This document shows, piece after piece, positions 6,134-15,469 of a stretch of 42,998 bases of DNA. The position numbers and the translations under genes were made by a program. The first letter of the stretch is position 1. Each line of letters opens with the position of its first letter. This DNA is from a virus: positions 1 through 42,998 of the IMG/VR virus record IMGVR_UViG_3300008450_000091; one strand, written 5' to 3'. The notes under the pieces are model-generated. The model worked only from the letters and a program-made list of their open reading frames with translations, did no database searches and was not told the DNA's origin.

Positions 6134-8349
6134 TGGCACGCATTCCGCAGATCGTTGACAAAGTCATTGCGCAAACATCGTCTGATATTGCGCTTGAGCC
6201 TGATGAACTAGAGACTGCGAGCGCTGCGGCTGAAGAAGCTGCGCCGGCGTATCGAGTGTTCAAGGACTCGAAAGTTCCTGTATCCAAGAAGCGCGGCATT
6301 CTGTGGAAGGGTCGCAAGGATCAGGGCGTGTCGCGCATGGCTGATCTGCACAAGGCGTGGGACGAAGCAATTCGTTACTTCACCATGGATCAGATGAACC
6401 ATCGTCGCGCACGGCACAATGCATCTGGCAACAGTGGTGTAGCACAACAGCGCAATCAGCAGTGGTCTGAGACTGAGAACATTGTGTTTGCAAATGTGTG
6501 CTCGATGGTTCCTGTGTTGTACAGCAAGAACCCTGAAGCTACGTTTACTGCGTTCGGCAAGATGAATGAAGCGTCTGACGAACTTGCTGAGTATTCACAG
6601 CAGTTGGTCAACGTGCTTGCGTCGATGAAGTATGCTCCTGGCATCAACATCAAGCCGAAGATTACGCAGTCAATTGTCAATGTGCAGTTGACTAATTTTG
6701 CAGTTATTGAAGTTGGTTACAACAAGAAGAACGACGCTGACGAAGCTGCGCAGCAAGAACTCGTGCGCATTGGCGAAGATCTTGCAACAGCGAAGGACAT
6801 GAAGAAGATCAAGGAACTCGAAGGGCAATTGATGGCACTTGAAGAGCAAGTGTCGTTTATTAACCCTCCTGGTCCTACAGTGCAGGTTGTACCATCGCAT
6901 GACATAATCATTGATCCTGATGCAAGTGCGCCTGACAAGAGCGACGCTATGTGGATCATGAAGCGCATGTACATTCGCACGAATTATCTCAATGCGCGGT
7001 ACGGCATGAAGGATGCTGACACAGGTCAAGTGAAGTCTGTGTATGAGCCGACACATATCCTCGTAGGCAATGACGAAAGTGTTGATGACCAGATCAATAA
7101 CTTCAAGTTACTGTCTGACGACCGCCGTCCGCAGCAGTTTGGCTACAACACCAAAGATGCAATGCGTGAAGCTGAACGCACAATGTGTTGGGTTGTATGG
7201 GACAAAGCTACACGACGTCTAGAGATGTACGCGGATAACAACTGGCAGTTTCCTATTTGGGTCTGGGATGATCCGTACGGACTGCCTAACTTCTACCCGT
7301 TCCACTTCTTGCAGTTTCACACTGCTCCTGTTGGTGCATGGGCCAAAGGTGAAGTGTCGTACTATCTCGATCAGCAAGATGCGATCAATGAAATCAACGA
7401 TGCGTCACGTCGTGCAATCGAAGCGCTGAAGCGTGGACCTATCTACAACGTCAACAAAGTGTCGCGCACAGAAGTAGAGAACTACATTCGTAGTACTGCT
7501 GACAACACTGCAATGGGTGTCAAGGTTCCTGAAGGGCAATCGATCGGTGACATCCTTGAGTATCCTATTCCTGCGTTTGCAAAGGCGCAGATCGTCTTCA
7601 ACAAAGATGACAAGCTGAAAGCAATCGATCGTATTTCGTCTGTGTCTGACACAATGCGTGGCGCACAGTTCAAGACTAACACGACGAACAAGGCGATCGA
7701 AGACTACAGTGCAACAACGAACCTTCGTATCGATGAAAAGATCGACGCGATTGAAGACTTCGTTGGCGACATCTTTGCAGACGTAGGCTTCCTGTGCGCA
7801 CGTTTCATGCCTGTTGACATGGTTGCGCAACTGCTTGGCAAAGAGAGCAGCACACTCAACTGGCCGAACCCACCTGCTGAAGAACTAAAGTATCGCTTTG
7901 CAATGCGTGTTGTCGGTGGATCTACACAGAAGCCTACATCGCAGGGCAAGAAGAAAGAAGCAATCGAAGTCGGCAAGATCCTTGGACAGTTCGTCAACAC
8001 TGCACCACTTGCTGTACTTACTGCGATGCTGAAGCTGTTCGAGAAAGCGTTCACCGATATTACCCTGACTGAAGAGGACTGGGAAAACATTGGCAAAGAA
8101 GCGCAGCAGCAAATGCAGAACAAAGTCGGTGGAGCACCAGGACAAGGCGCGCCGACAGATGACGCAGGCACGCCGCAGCAATCACAGGGTCAACCTGATG
8201 CGGCAGCTATACTACAACAAGTGTCGCAGATTGTAGAAGGTCTACCGGATGCTGCACGTGTTGCACTTGGGCGTGCTATTGAGCAAGGCATTCCTATCGA
8301 AACCGCTGTCCAAAGCATTATGCAAGCTATGCAAGGGCAGTCTGCTTAA
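6133..8349 (+). CDS. Portal protein
   Basis: A 738-residue protein directly after TerL, with GAGGGTATA before the ATG. It has the mixed alpha/beta profile of large podoviral portals, an aromatic segment around residues 370-400 (WVWDDPYGLPNFYPFHFLQF), long central helices, and a Gln/Ala/Gly-rich C-terminal tail of about 70 residues. It would form the dodecameric ring at the capsid vertex through which DNA enters and leaves. The call rests on size, gene order and sequence texture rather than on a short motif. Confidence 0.85.
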   Translation: MARIPQIVDKVIAQTSSDIALEPDELETASAAAEEAAPAYRVFKDSKVPVSKKRGILWKGRKDQGVSRMADLHKAWDEAIRYFTMDQMNHRRARHNASGNSGVAQQRNQQWSETENIVFANVCSMVPVLYSKNPEATFTAFGKMNEASDELAEYSQQLVNVLASMKYAPGINIKPKITQSIVNVQLTNFAVIEVGYNKKNDADEAAQQELVRIGEDLATAKDMKKIKELEGQLMALEEQVSFINPPGPTVQVVPSHDIIIDPDASAPDKSDAMWIMKRMYIRTNYLNARYGMKDADTGQVKSVYEPTHILVGNDESVDDQINNFKLLSDDRRPQQFGYNTKDAMREAERTMCWVVWDKATRRLEMYADNNWQFPIWVWDDPYGLPNFYPFHFLQFHTAPVGAWAKGEVSYYLDQQDAINEINDASRRAIEALKRGPIYNVNKVSRTEVENYIRSTADNTAMGVKVPEGQSIGDILEYPIPAFAKAQIVFNKDDKLKAIDRISSVSDTMRGAQFKTNTTNKAIEDYSATTNLRIDEKIDAIEDFVGDIFADVGFLCARFMPVDMVAQLLGKESSTLNWPNPPAEELKYRFAMRVVGGSTQKPTSQGKKKEAIEVGKILGQFVNTAPLAVLTAMLKLFEKAFTDITLTEEDWENIGKEAQQQMQNKVGGAPGQGAPTDDAGTPQQSQGQPDAAAILQQVSQIVEGLPDAARVALGRAIEQGIPIETAVQSIMQAMQGQSA

Positions 8350-8368
8350 CAACTAGTGGAGACTAATC

Positions 8369-9427
8369 ATGGATGAAGATGCGCTGTTAGATAAGTTCAT
8401 TGCGAAGACAGATGGTACAGAAGATACATCTGTCGATACGTCAACTGATGACACGAGTGCAGGCACGGATGCTGCGGGCGGGGGTGAGCCGAGTGTTGCA
8501 ACCGCACAGGTCGCTAAAGCCCCGTCGCAGACTGCTGCAACAGATGCAAGCTCTGCTACTACGGCTACAACTGCTGAACTCGGTCCGACTGAAGCGCCGC
8601 AGGGACGTGTCACAAGTAACGCAAAAGGCGATCTTGTTGATGCCGCTGGTCGCGTAGTTGCCACTGCTGGCCGCGAGCGTCGTTACTACGAGTCGATGCA
8701 GCGTGGCATGCGTGCGACGAATGAAGAGCGTCAACGCGCTGAAACACTTGCGGCACAGGTTGCGCAGAAAGATCAAGAGATTGCCACATGGCGACAGGCT
8801 GCATCTGCTGCAACACAACTTGGTTTGAATGCAAATGAAGCGCTCGAAGGTCAGCGCATTATTGCTGCGTACAAGAAGGACCCATTAGGGACCATCAAGT
8901 ACATCCTTGACGAAGCCGCTAAAGCAGGGCATGATATCACTGCGATTACTTCGGGTGGAGGCGTATCACCTGCTGCAATCAAGGCAATGGTTGAGCAAGC
9001 AATTGCACCGATCTTGTCTGATCGACAGCAGTATGTAAATCAGCAGCAGTCATCTGCACAAGTTGATCAAGAGTACAACAACTTCATCGATGAAAATCCT
9101 GAAGCTGTGCATCACGAAGACGCAATTGTCGTACTGATGCAGAACAATCCTGATCTCACTGTGCACACTGCATATGCTGCTGTATTGAAGTACGCTGCAA
9201 TTAACCGCCTAGACATTAATCAACCGCTAGGGCCACAGATGCAGGCTCGTAGCAGTGCAACAGCATCGAACCCGCAGGCTCAATCAGCGCCGCTACCTAA
9301 TGGTCGTGGTACTGTAGGATCAAGCGCTGCGGCGTCATCGAAACCTGTCACAAACACACCATCGGCTGAAGCTGACATGAAACAGATTGTTCGTGCAGCT
9401 ATGCTTGAGCATGGTATGTCTGTGTAA
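8369..9427 (+). CDS. Probable scaffolding protein
   Basis: A 352-residue protein between portal and major capsid genes, the classical scaffold position. The N-terminal 80 residues are acidic and Thr/Ser/Ala-rich, the middle (about 100-150) is a charged helical/coiled-coil segment, and the rest is helical with a Gln/Ser/Ala-rich low-complexity C-terminal region ending in a short helix. That acidic-helical pattern is usual for proteins that template procapsid assembly and then leave. GGAG lies 7 bases before the ATG. Confidence 0.75.
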   Translation: MDEDALLDKFIAKTDGTEDTSVDTSTDDTSAGTDAAGGGEPSVATAQVAKAPSQTAATDASSATTATTAELGPTEAPQGRVTSNAKGDLVDAAGRVVATAGRERRYYESMQRGMRATNEERQRAETLAAQVAQKDQEIATWRQAASAATQLGLNANEALEGQRIIAAYKKDPLGTIKYILDEAAKAGHDITAITSGGGVSPAAIKAMVEQAIAPILSDRQQYVNQQQSSAQVDQEYNNFIDENPEAVHHEDAIVVLMQNNPDLTVHTAYAAVLKYAAINRLDINQPLGPQMQARSSATASNPQAQSAPLPNGRGTVGSSAAASSKPVTNTPSAEADMKQIVRAAMLEHGMSV

Positions 9428-9447
9428 CACACTGTAACGAGGCTTAA

Positions 9448-10437
9448 ATGGCTGCAAACACTGCATACACTGCGAGTGGTACACTAAATACCATCATCGC
9501 TGCGTCACTTGACAAGTCGCGCAAGAAGCTGATCATGGCTTCTATCAAGTCTAACGCTTTTATGGCGTGGGCTTTCGCGAATGAGCGAGTTGAGACTGAG
9601 GATGGTGGTGCTAACATCACTAATCCTATCACTCTTGGCCGTAACCCCAACATTGCGTCGTACCAGTATTACGACACGCTGCCTGTTGCGCAGACTAACG
9701 AGTTCGACACCGTTGGTTATGGCTGGTCGCGTGTTGCTGGTTCGTTGATCTTCTCCGATCAGGAAGCTGACGAAAATCGTGGCGAGTCCATGATCTTTAA
9801 GCTGCTGACTGCGAAGATGAATGCGCTTGAAGAGTCGATCAAGGAAAAGTTCAGCAGCTATCTGTATGCTGTTGGCTCTGGCACTGACCCGAATGGCTTG
9901 GGCAACGTCATCCCTGATGATCCGACTACCGGCACACTCGGTAATCTCAGCCGTGCTACTGAAACACAGTGGCGTACGTCTGCGTATCAGTTCAGCGGTA
10001 ACCTCGACAGCACGAACATTGAAGAAGCCTTCGATGACGTGTTGCTTGATCTTACACTGAAGGGTGAAGCGCCGGATCTGATCCTGATGGGTCGTAACAT
10101 TCGTCGTCTGTATAACCAGTCTGTGCGTGCGAAGATCGTCATTCCGCTGTCCGAGACTAAGCAGGGCAAGCAGATGTACGACCTTGGGTTCAAGGGCACT
10201 ACGCACGGCGGCACTACCATGCTGTATGACGAAGACTGCGGTGTGAACCGTTGCTACTTCATCAATAGCAAGTACATGCGTATGCACATTCTGCAAGGCG
10301 TTAACATGAAGACGAAAGATCTCGTCGCTCCGTGGAACGTCGATGCGATTGGCAAGCGCGTTGTTTGGCAGGGCCAGCTTTGCACTTGGCGCAACTTCCG
10401 CACACACGCTGTTGTGCGCAACGGGACGACCGGCTAA
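9448..10437 (+). CDS. Major capsid protein
   Basis: A 329-residue protein following the scaffold gene. The length, the N-terminal helical region, the long central helix (SMIFKLLTAKMNALEESIKE around residues 112-131) and the mixed beta segments with LYNQSVRAKIVIP fit an HK97-fold capsid subunit. Codon choice leans to C/G endings more than in flanking genes, consistent with high expression. The gene is immediately followed by a small coupled gene and a beta-rich decoration-type gene. GAGG precedes the ATG by 5 bases. Confidence 0.85.
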   Translation: MAANTAYTASGTLNTIIAASLDKSRKKLIMASIKSNAFMAWAFANERVETEDGGANITNPITLGRNPNIASYQYYDTLPVAQTNEFDTVGYGWSRVAGSLIFSDQEADENRGESMIFKLLTAKMNALEESIKEKFSSYLYAVGSGTDPNGLGNVIPDDPTTGTLGNLSRATETQWRTSAYQFSGNLDSTNIEEAFDDVLLDLTLKGEAPDLILMGRNIRRLYNQSVRAKIVIPLSETKQGKQMYDLGFKGTTHGGTTMLYDEDCGVNRCYFINSKYMRMHILQGVNMKTKDLVAPWNVDAIGKRVVWQGQLCTWRNFRTHAVVRNGTTG

Positions 10438-10817
10438 TGGCTACAGTTCGTCAGATCTTTGAAGTTCATCGTGTGCCGAGGCGCATGATGGAACAAACTG
10501 TGCCTGAGATCTCTGTTGAAGAGATTGAAGGGCGCAAAGTGAAACGCATCACAGGGTTCAAGAAGGAAACTGTCGAAGTCAAAGGCGGCTTCATGGTTTA
10601 CTTTCCTCGTGGCCATTCGATCTTTGTTGAGAACGAAGGCGGTCTTGCGACATTCGGTTTGCTGAATGCCGATGGATCTGTTCGTACTGGCAAGGTTGAC
10701 ATGGAGACAGGTGAACCTATTGAAGATCAGACGCCTGTGTCACTCAAGGACTCACTTGAGCGCAAACAGGCTTCTCGCAAGCAGGTCACGCTTGATGACC
10801 TTGCTGCTGATGAATAA
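10437..10817 (+). CDS. Hypothetical protein after capsid gene
   Basis: A 126-residue protein. The ATG at 10437 overlaps the capsid stop (TAATG) and is preferred over upstream in-frame starts that would run deep into the capsid gene. It contains a compact beta-like centre (residues 20-85, with VKGGFMVYFPRGHSIFVE) and a charged helical C-terminus. No family recognised. A head-completion or capsid-associated role is suggested by position only. Confidence 0.7.
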   Translation: MATVRQIFEVHRVPRRMMEQTVPEISVEEIEGRKVKRITGFKKETVEVKGGFMVYFPRGHSIFVENEGGLATFGLLNADGSVRTGKVDMETGEPIEDQTPVSLKDSLERKQASRKQVTLDDLAADE

Positions 10818-10829
10818 GGAGTAACTTAC

Positions 10830-11522
10830 ATGGCAAATCGTGTTGCTACATTCTTCCCTGATCGACTGAGTAGCTTTGTGCCCTTCATGGCGTACGATGC
10901 TGCTGGTCTTGGGCTTGCTAATGCTGGCGCGTTTCGCGTTGAGCTTGGTAACCCGACTGCGATTAGCACTACGCTGATTGCTTCGGCTACGTCGATCGCC
11001 GCCACTGGCCCGATGACTCTTGCGTCTACTGCGCCGATCACCATTGGCACACCTACTGCTGCTCCGTACGGTCGTGCGTTGCAGCTTGTGCTGTCTGGTG
11101 CTGGTACACCTGTGATCGAAATCAAGGGTGTTGACTATCTGCGCCAGCCGGTGACAGAGCGTATTACTGGTTCTGGTACTACACCTGTGTTCGGCAAGAA
11201 GGCGTTCATGCAGGTGTTCTCTGCATCCGTCATCTCCGGCACAGTTGCTACTGGTACAGCGGTTGCCAGCATTGGTAACTCCGATATCCTCGGGTTGCCG
11301 TTCGCTGCGCAGTTGCTGGTTGGCTCACTCATCGATAACGCGACTGCTACAGCGTTCACCTTTGCCGCTCGTGACATTACAACTGTCTCTGCGACCACTG
11401 GTGACACGCGCGGTACGGTGCTTCCTGGCACTGCTACTAACGGCACGCGCGTATTCGCTGCGTTGCTTGAGCTTGACAAGAGTTCCACAGTCGGCTTGCA
11501 CGGTCTGCGGCACTTCAGCTAA
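10830..11522 (+). CDS. Probable capsid decoration or structural protein
   Basis: A 230-residue protein with a strong AAGGAG site 8 bases before the ATG. Nearly the whole sequence is Thr/Ala/Ser/Val/Gly-rich with alternating hydrophobic residues, typical of a beta-sandwich virion surface protein. It ends the capsid gene group and is followed by a strong hairpin at 11536-11566. I do not recognise the exact family; major alternatives are a head fibre or a second capsid-lattice protein. Confidence 0.65.
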   Translation: MANRVATFFPDRLSSFVPFMAYDAAGLGLANAGAFRVELGNPTAISTTLIASATSIAATGPMTLASTAPITIGTPTAAPYGRALQLVLSGAGTPVIEIKGVDYLRQPVTERITGSGTTPVFGKKAFMQVFSASVISGTVATGTAVASIGNSDILGLPFAAQLLVGSLIDNATATAFTFAARDITTVSATTGDTRGTVLPGTATNGTRVFAALLELDKSSTVGLHGLRHFS

Positions 11523-11535
11523 GGCAACAAGGGAG

Positions 11536-11566
11536 CGGTGCGTATGCTGGTCTCCCATACGCACCG
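11536..11566 (+). terminator. Hairpin terminator after the capsid module
   Basis: An 11-bp perfect stem (CGGTGCGTATG paired with CATACGCACCG) with a 9-base loop, extended by ACAAG/CTTGT on the outside (11527-11572). Only a short TCTT follows, so termination may be partial. It would lower transcription from capsid into tail genes. Confidence 0.7.
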
Positions 11567-11583
11567 TCTTGTGAGGATCTAGA

Positions 11584-12288
11584 ATGCCCTATCAGACTAC
11601 AGCAACACTTGTGCCGCGCATTATTCGTCGATTGACGCAGGTTGTCGGCACAGGTACGCAAATCTACGCTGAAGATCGTATTCTAGAGATACTTCAAGAA
11701 GTGTATCGTCAAGCTGCGCGTGCATACTGGTGGCCAGACCTTATGCAGCGCTTTGATGTTAATGTTGATTTGACATCTGGCATTGTAACTAGTGACTTAA
11801 TTAATCCCTCTCGCACAGCACGTGTTGAGAGTTTTGGTGATATACGAAGTGTGTTCTACAACGACTATCCTCGTCCGTTGGCACAGCTTCCTGGCAATAT
11901 CTCAACTAACGCACTGCTCACAGGTATTCCTGGTTACGTTGCACCGCTGGCATATGGCGAAGATCCAACAGGTTATCGTTGGTTCAAGCTTGTTCCAGTG
12001 CCGTCTGGCGATGTAAATCTGCATGTGTTAGCGCGCATTACGCCGATCAACATCTTCACTGATGTAGACGTGTTAGTGCCGATTGATGAATTCGTGCTGA
12101 TCAACGGTGTGTGCTACAAGTATTGCATCGAAGACGGCAACAATCCTGCAATGGCAGAACAGTTTCGCAATACGTACGAGAGTGAGTTGCAAGGCGAGAT
12201 TGACTCTTACGACAATCAGCCTATTCCGCTCGACACACGTGTTGGCAGTATCCCTGGAACATTCATGGACCCGGATCTATACCTCTAA
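11584..12288 (+). CDS. Head-tail adaptor protein
   Basis: A 234-residue protein. The N-terminus reads as an adaptor-type helical bundle (LVPRIIRRLTQVV, then a helix around residues 30-48 ending AYWWPDL), followed by a beta-rich part. Podoviral adaptors placed between capsid and nozzle genes look like this, joining the portal ring to the tail. GAGG lies 7 bases before the ATG. The stop overlaps the next gene's ATG (TAATG). No diagnostic motif; the call is from gene order and sequence type. Confidence 0.65.
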   Translation: MPYQTTATLVPRIIRRLTQVVGTGTQIYAEDRILEILQEVYRQAARAYWWPDLMQRFDVNVDLTSGIVTSDLINPSRTARVESFGDIRSVFYNDYPRPLAQLPGNISTNALLTGIPGYVAPLAYGEDPTGYRWFKLVPVPSGDVNLHVLARITPINIFTDVDVLVPIDEFVLINGVCYKYCIEDGNNPAMAEQFRNTYESELQGEIDSYDNQPIPLDTRVGSIPGTFMDPDLYL

Positions 12289-14060
12289 TGGTACGTCCTG
12301 CATTCACCAAACCGATCAAGCAACAGCCGCGTGGAGGGCCAACGGTTGCTGCGACTCTGCGTGAATTTGGGGGTGGATGGAATGTTGCAGACAGCGATCT
12401 AAATCTTGCGCCGCGCTTTGCGAAGAAACAGATCAATCTAATGCGCTCGCTTGACGGATCTATACAGGTCCGTTGGGGCACAAAGCTGCTGAAGGATCTG
12501 TCTGGTGCATCACTACTGAACGGCGGCACGATTGTTGACTGCTTCTACTTCAATGGACGCATTGTAACAGTCGGTACGAACGGCAAAGTGCTGATCACTG
12601 CGGCTGATGGTACATCAACTGTGCAGAGCACTGCATGGGGTGCTACGACGTTTGTGTCGTTCACACTGTTCAACAATGAGTTGATCATCTGTAACGGTGT
12701 CAACAAGCCGCTGCTGATGAAGTCTGACTACACAACAGACTTTCTAGTAGATCTTGCGACAGTCAGTAACGTCAATACGCCGATCGGCCTGTATTGCACG
12801 ACACATAATCAGTACATGGTAATTGCTGGTGATCCGTCGAATGTGTCGCGACTGTACATCAGTAACAAAGCTACAAGTGGCACGTTTGCTGGTGACCCTG
12901 CACCGAATGATGCAATCAACTTTGAACTCGGTTCATTCATCAATGAAGGCGATGCAATCATTACCGGTCTTGGATCGTTCCGTGATCAGTTAGTTGTGTC
13001 TACACGTGATGCAATTGTGCTGATCACACTTGGTCTGTACGATGGTGCAACACATGTGCCAAAGGTGAATGACGTAATTCCTGCAAATGGTGCTGTGTGT
13101 CATCGCACGATTACAGGACTAGGACAAGATATGCACTTTGCTGATATCATCGGCATTGCTGCAATCAGTCGTGCGTTGTTCACTGGACAGATACAGCCTG
13201 ATCGTGTGTCACGACTGGTTGATCCTGCGTTCCAGAAGACGATTAATCCACTCGGCAACACGACGCTGTCTACACGGATATTCTCTGTGTACAATCGTCG
13301 TGATAGTCAAGTGATGCACTTCTTGCCGAACAACGATGTTGCAGCAAGCACTACTGAGACTCGTGGCTTTGTGCATACGTACAACAAGTCACAGAAGATC
13401 AGCGCATTTCACGACTTCCGTAACTGGAATTGGGTTGCTGCTTGCCGGACGAGTGAAGGACGTGTTGTCTTTGCGACGACAACAAAGCTGTACTTCTATG
13501 GCAACACAGATAATCCGTACAACGGTGATTACACAGGTGAGTACGAAGGCTTCTCTGACGACACGATGTTTACAGATGGCACAGGGTTGTCACCTGCAAG
13601 CAGTGCGAATGTTGGATTGCCTATTCCGTTCATCTGGGAGTTTCCGTGGGCAGACATGAAGTCGCGTACGTCTAGCAAGATGGCACGTGGTATTGGGTTT
13701 GACACAACTGGTATGGGCAGGTTCACCTGTGCGATGTTTGTTGACAACTTGGTGTACAACTACAGCCTCGATGCGACGTACTACTACGATGGACTAGAAA
13801 TGCTCGATGGCTATGGCGACACAAGTGCGCAGATGCAGCCGTCAGCACAGATGGCATTTATCGGTGGCGACTATCGTGGCTTTGGTGTCAATGCACTAAC
13901 ACAGTGGTTCGGTGACGCACGGCCTACACGAGACGAACGCTTGTATGTGTGGAACTCGAAGTACAACATCATGAAGTTGCGGCTGTCTGGCACGACAAGT
14001 AAGCAGCTAAAGTTCGTTACAATCAAGTTCCACTATGAACTCGGCACGGTGATGAGGTAA
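12288..14060 (+). CDS. Tail nozzle-like / tail tubular protein
   Basis: A 590-residue beta-rich protein after the adaptor. It begins with a short leader and a GGGWNVADSDLNLAP stretch, often seen at the start of podoviral nozzle or tail-hub proteins, then a series of repeating beta blades (FNGRIVTVG..., FNNELIICNG..., FRDQLVVSTRDAIVLI) compatible with a beta-propeller. The C-terminal 100 residues are aromatic-rich. It would close the short tail and carry the fibres. Family assignment is by texture and order. Confidence 0.65.
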   Translation: MVRPAFTKPIKQQPRGGPTVAATLREFGGGWNVADSDLNLAPRFAKKQINLMRSLDGSIQVRWGTKLLKDLSGASLLNGGTIVDCFYFNGRIVTVGTNGKVLITAADGTSTVQSTAWGATTFVSFTLFNNELIICNGVNKPLLMKSDYTTDFLVDLATVSNVNTPIGLYCTTHNQYMVIAGDPSNVSRLYISNKATSGTFAGDPAPNDAINFELGSFINEGDAIITGLGSFRDQLVVSTRDAIVLITLGLYDGATHVPKVNDVIPANGAVCHRTITGLGQDMHFADIIGIAAISRALFTGQIQPDRVSRLVDPAFQKTINPLGNTTLSTRIFSVYNRRDSQVMHFLPNNDVAASTTETRGFVHTYNKSQKISAFHDFRNWNWVAACRTSEGRVVFATTTKLYFYGNTDNPYNGDYTGEYEGFSDDTMFTDGTGLSPASSANVGLPIPFIWEFPWADMKSRTSSKMARGIGFDTTGMGRFTCAMFVDNLVYNYSLDATYYYDGLEMLDGYGDTSAQMQPSAQMAFIGGDYRGFGVNALTQWFGDARPTRDERLYVWNSKYNIMKLRLSGTTSKQLKFVTIKFHYELGTVMR

Positions 14061-14062
14061 TT

Positions 14063-14248
14063 ATGGCATCTTCGATTGACGCAACGAAACCTGCTGACAA
14101 TGTGCAAGCAATGAAGAGTGATCTGCGCGCTAACTTCTTGGCTGCGAAGAATGAGATCACTGCGTTGCAGGCTGATGTTGCTGCTATTCAGCCAAAGGTG
14201 TCATTTGCACGGCAGATTGCATTTAGCTCTAGCCCGATGGGGACGTAA
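14063..14248 (+). CDS. Short tail-associated peptide
   Basis: A 61-residue protein starting MASSIDATKPADNVQAMK, with GAGG 5 bases before the ATG. This opening, followed by a short helical heptad stretch (LRANFLAAKNEITALQADVAAIQ), resembles the N-terminal element found on many phage tail fibre or trimerising proteins. Here it stands alone. It may be a small fibre adaptor that trimerises and connects nozzle to fibre, but that is inference. Confidence 0.65.
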   Translation: MASSIDATKPADNVQAMKSDLRANFLAAKNEITALQADVAAIQPKVSFARQIAFSSSPMGT

Positions 14249-14623
14249 ATGTCTGATAAACTTGGTAAACTTGCACAGAGCACGTCCACTACGAGCGCTA
14301 CTGTCTATACAGTTGGTGCAGCGAAGTGTGCAAAGCATCGACTGATGTGGCGAGCTACGTTTGCTGGTGGAGCGACGTTTGAGATCTTTGTCAACGAGAC
14401 GAAGATCATGACTGCGACGACGCTAACTGGTGAATACTTCAGCACGTTCGATACGCTGATCACAGGTCCATCTACACCGAGTGGTGCATCCGATGCGACT
14501 ACTGTGGCTCCGTACGAACGTGAGTATTTCAGCAGCACAACTGATGTGATCCGCTTTGCGATCTCTGTCGGCACGTGCTCTGCCATGTCGTTTCAAGTCG
14601 TCGGCGCTGAACTGGATGTGTAA
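14249..14623 (+). CDS. Hypothetical tail protein, beta-rich
   Basis: A 124-residue protein directly abutting the previous stop. It is dominated by Thr, Ala, Ser and Val with aromatic spacing typical of a small beta-sandwich, and the stop overlaps the next start (TAATG). No recognised family. In the middle of fibre genes, so probably a virion surface or fibre-associated component. Confidence 0.6.
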   Translation: MSDKLGKLAQSTSTTSATVYTVGAAKCAKHRLMWRATFAGGATFEIFVNETKIMTATTLTGEYFSTFDTLITGPSTPSGASDATTVAPYEREYFSSTTDVIRFAISVGTCSAMSFQVVGAELDV

Positions 14624-15468
14624 TGACAACTTATACACCTAAGCTGCTGCTGCCACTTCCTGCTTTCGATAGCACGCTGTGGCAAGATCAGTACTACCAA
14701 GCTATGCGCATTATCGACGCAGCTATTGGGCTGTTTACGTCGTTGCCTGGCTTTCGTGGTATTTGGACGAATAGCACTGCGTATGCTGTTGACGACATGG
14801 CGCTAGATAGTGCATCGGCACAGATCTATGTTAGTCGCGTTGCACATACATCTGCATCGTCTGGCACGTTTGCTGACGCGCGCACTGCGAACCCTGAATA
14901 CTGGCGCATCTTCAACCCTGCCGCTGCTAATCGTGGTGACTGGACTCCATCGACTGCGTACTTAGTCAACGACTTCGTGCTTGCGCAAGGCTCTACAGGC
15001 TCTGTGTATGCAGTCTGTGCGATTGCTCATACATCTGGCGCAGTGTTTGCGGATGATCTTGCTGCTGGATATTGGGACGTACTGATTGACTTCGGTGCTT
15101 CGCTGACATGGGGCGGTACGCAAGACTTCACTGGCGCAACGCTGAATGTCGATACGCCTGCAACGGATGATGAAGCTGCAAACAAGCTGTATGTTGACAA
15201 CGCGATTGCTACGATCACTACGTTGTTGACTGGCTATGCGCTGCTGTCTGGTGCGACGTTTACAGGCATTGTCAAAGGCATTACACCTGTATCGCCTGAA
15301 GACTTGACGACCAAAGAGTACGTCGATGCTGCTGCGTTTGAAGGTGCGTTGCCAGGACAAGTAGGTAACGCTGGGCTGTCTGTCACAACTGATGGCACGA
15401 CGACAGGCGCACGTTGGGGACTCGCGTTTACGTTTGATCAATATCGCAATGCTGGCGGAGTAATGTAA
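14623..15468 (+). CDS. Tail fibre protein with duplicated carbohydrate-binding-type module
   Basis: A 281-residue protein. Two related segments (about residues 46-97 and 105-154) each run G-x-W-(T)-x-STAY-x-V-x-D, then a Y-V/A...AHTS stretch, then a final YW. This pattern resembles chitin/cellulose-binding (CBM5/12-like) modules. The C-terminal half has two fibre-type motifs, ANKLYVDNAI and LTTKEYVDAA, typical of trimeric tail fibres. It probably contacts a host surface glycan. The N-terminal 45 residues would anchor it to the tail. Confidence 0.75.
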   Translation: MTTYTPKLLLPLPAFDSTLWQDQYYQAMRIIDAAIGLFTSLPGFRGIWTNSTAYAVDDMALDSASAQIYVSRVAHTSASSGTFADARTANPEYWRIFNPAAANRGDWTPSTAYLVNDFVLAQGSTGSVYAVCAIAHTSGAVFADDLAAGYWDVLIDFGASLTWGGTQDFTGATLNVDTPATDDEAANKLYVDNAIATITTLLTGYALLSGATFTGIVKGITPVSPEDLTTKEYVDAAAFEGALPGQVGNAGLSVTTDGTTTGARWGLAFTFDQYRNAGGVM

Positions 15469-15469
15469 C

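Noticed and set aside
9505-10407. A 300-codon leftward open frame
   Set aside because: Antisense shadow of the major capsid gene; a known artefact of its codon bias.
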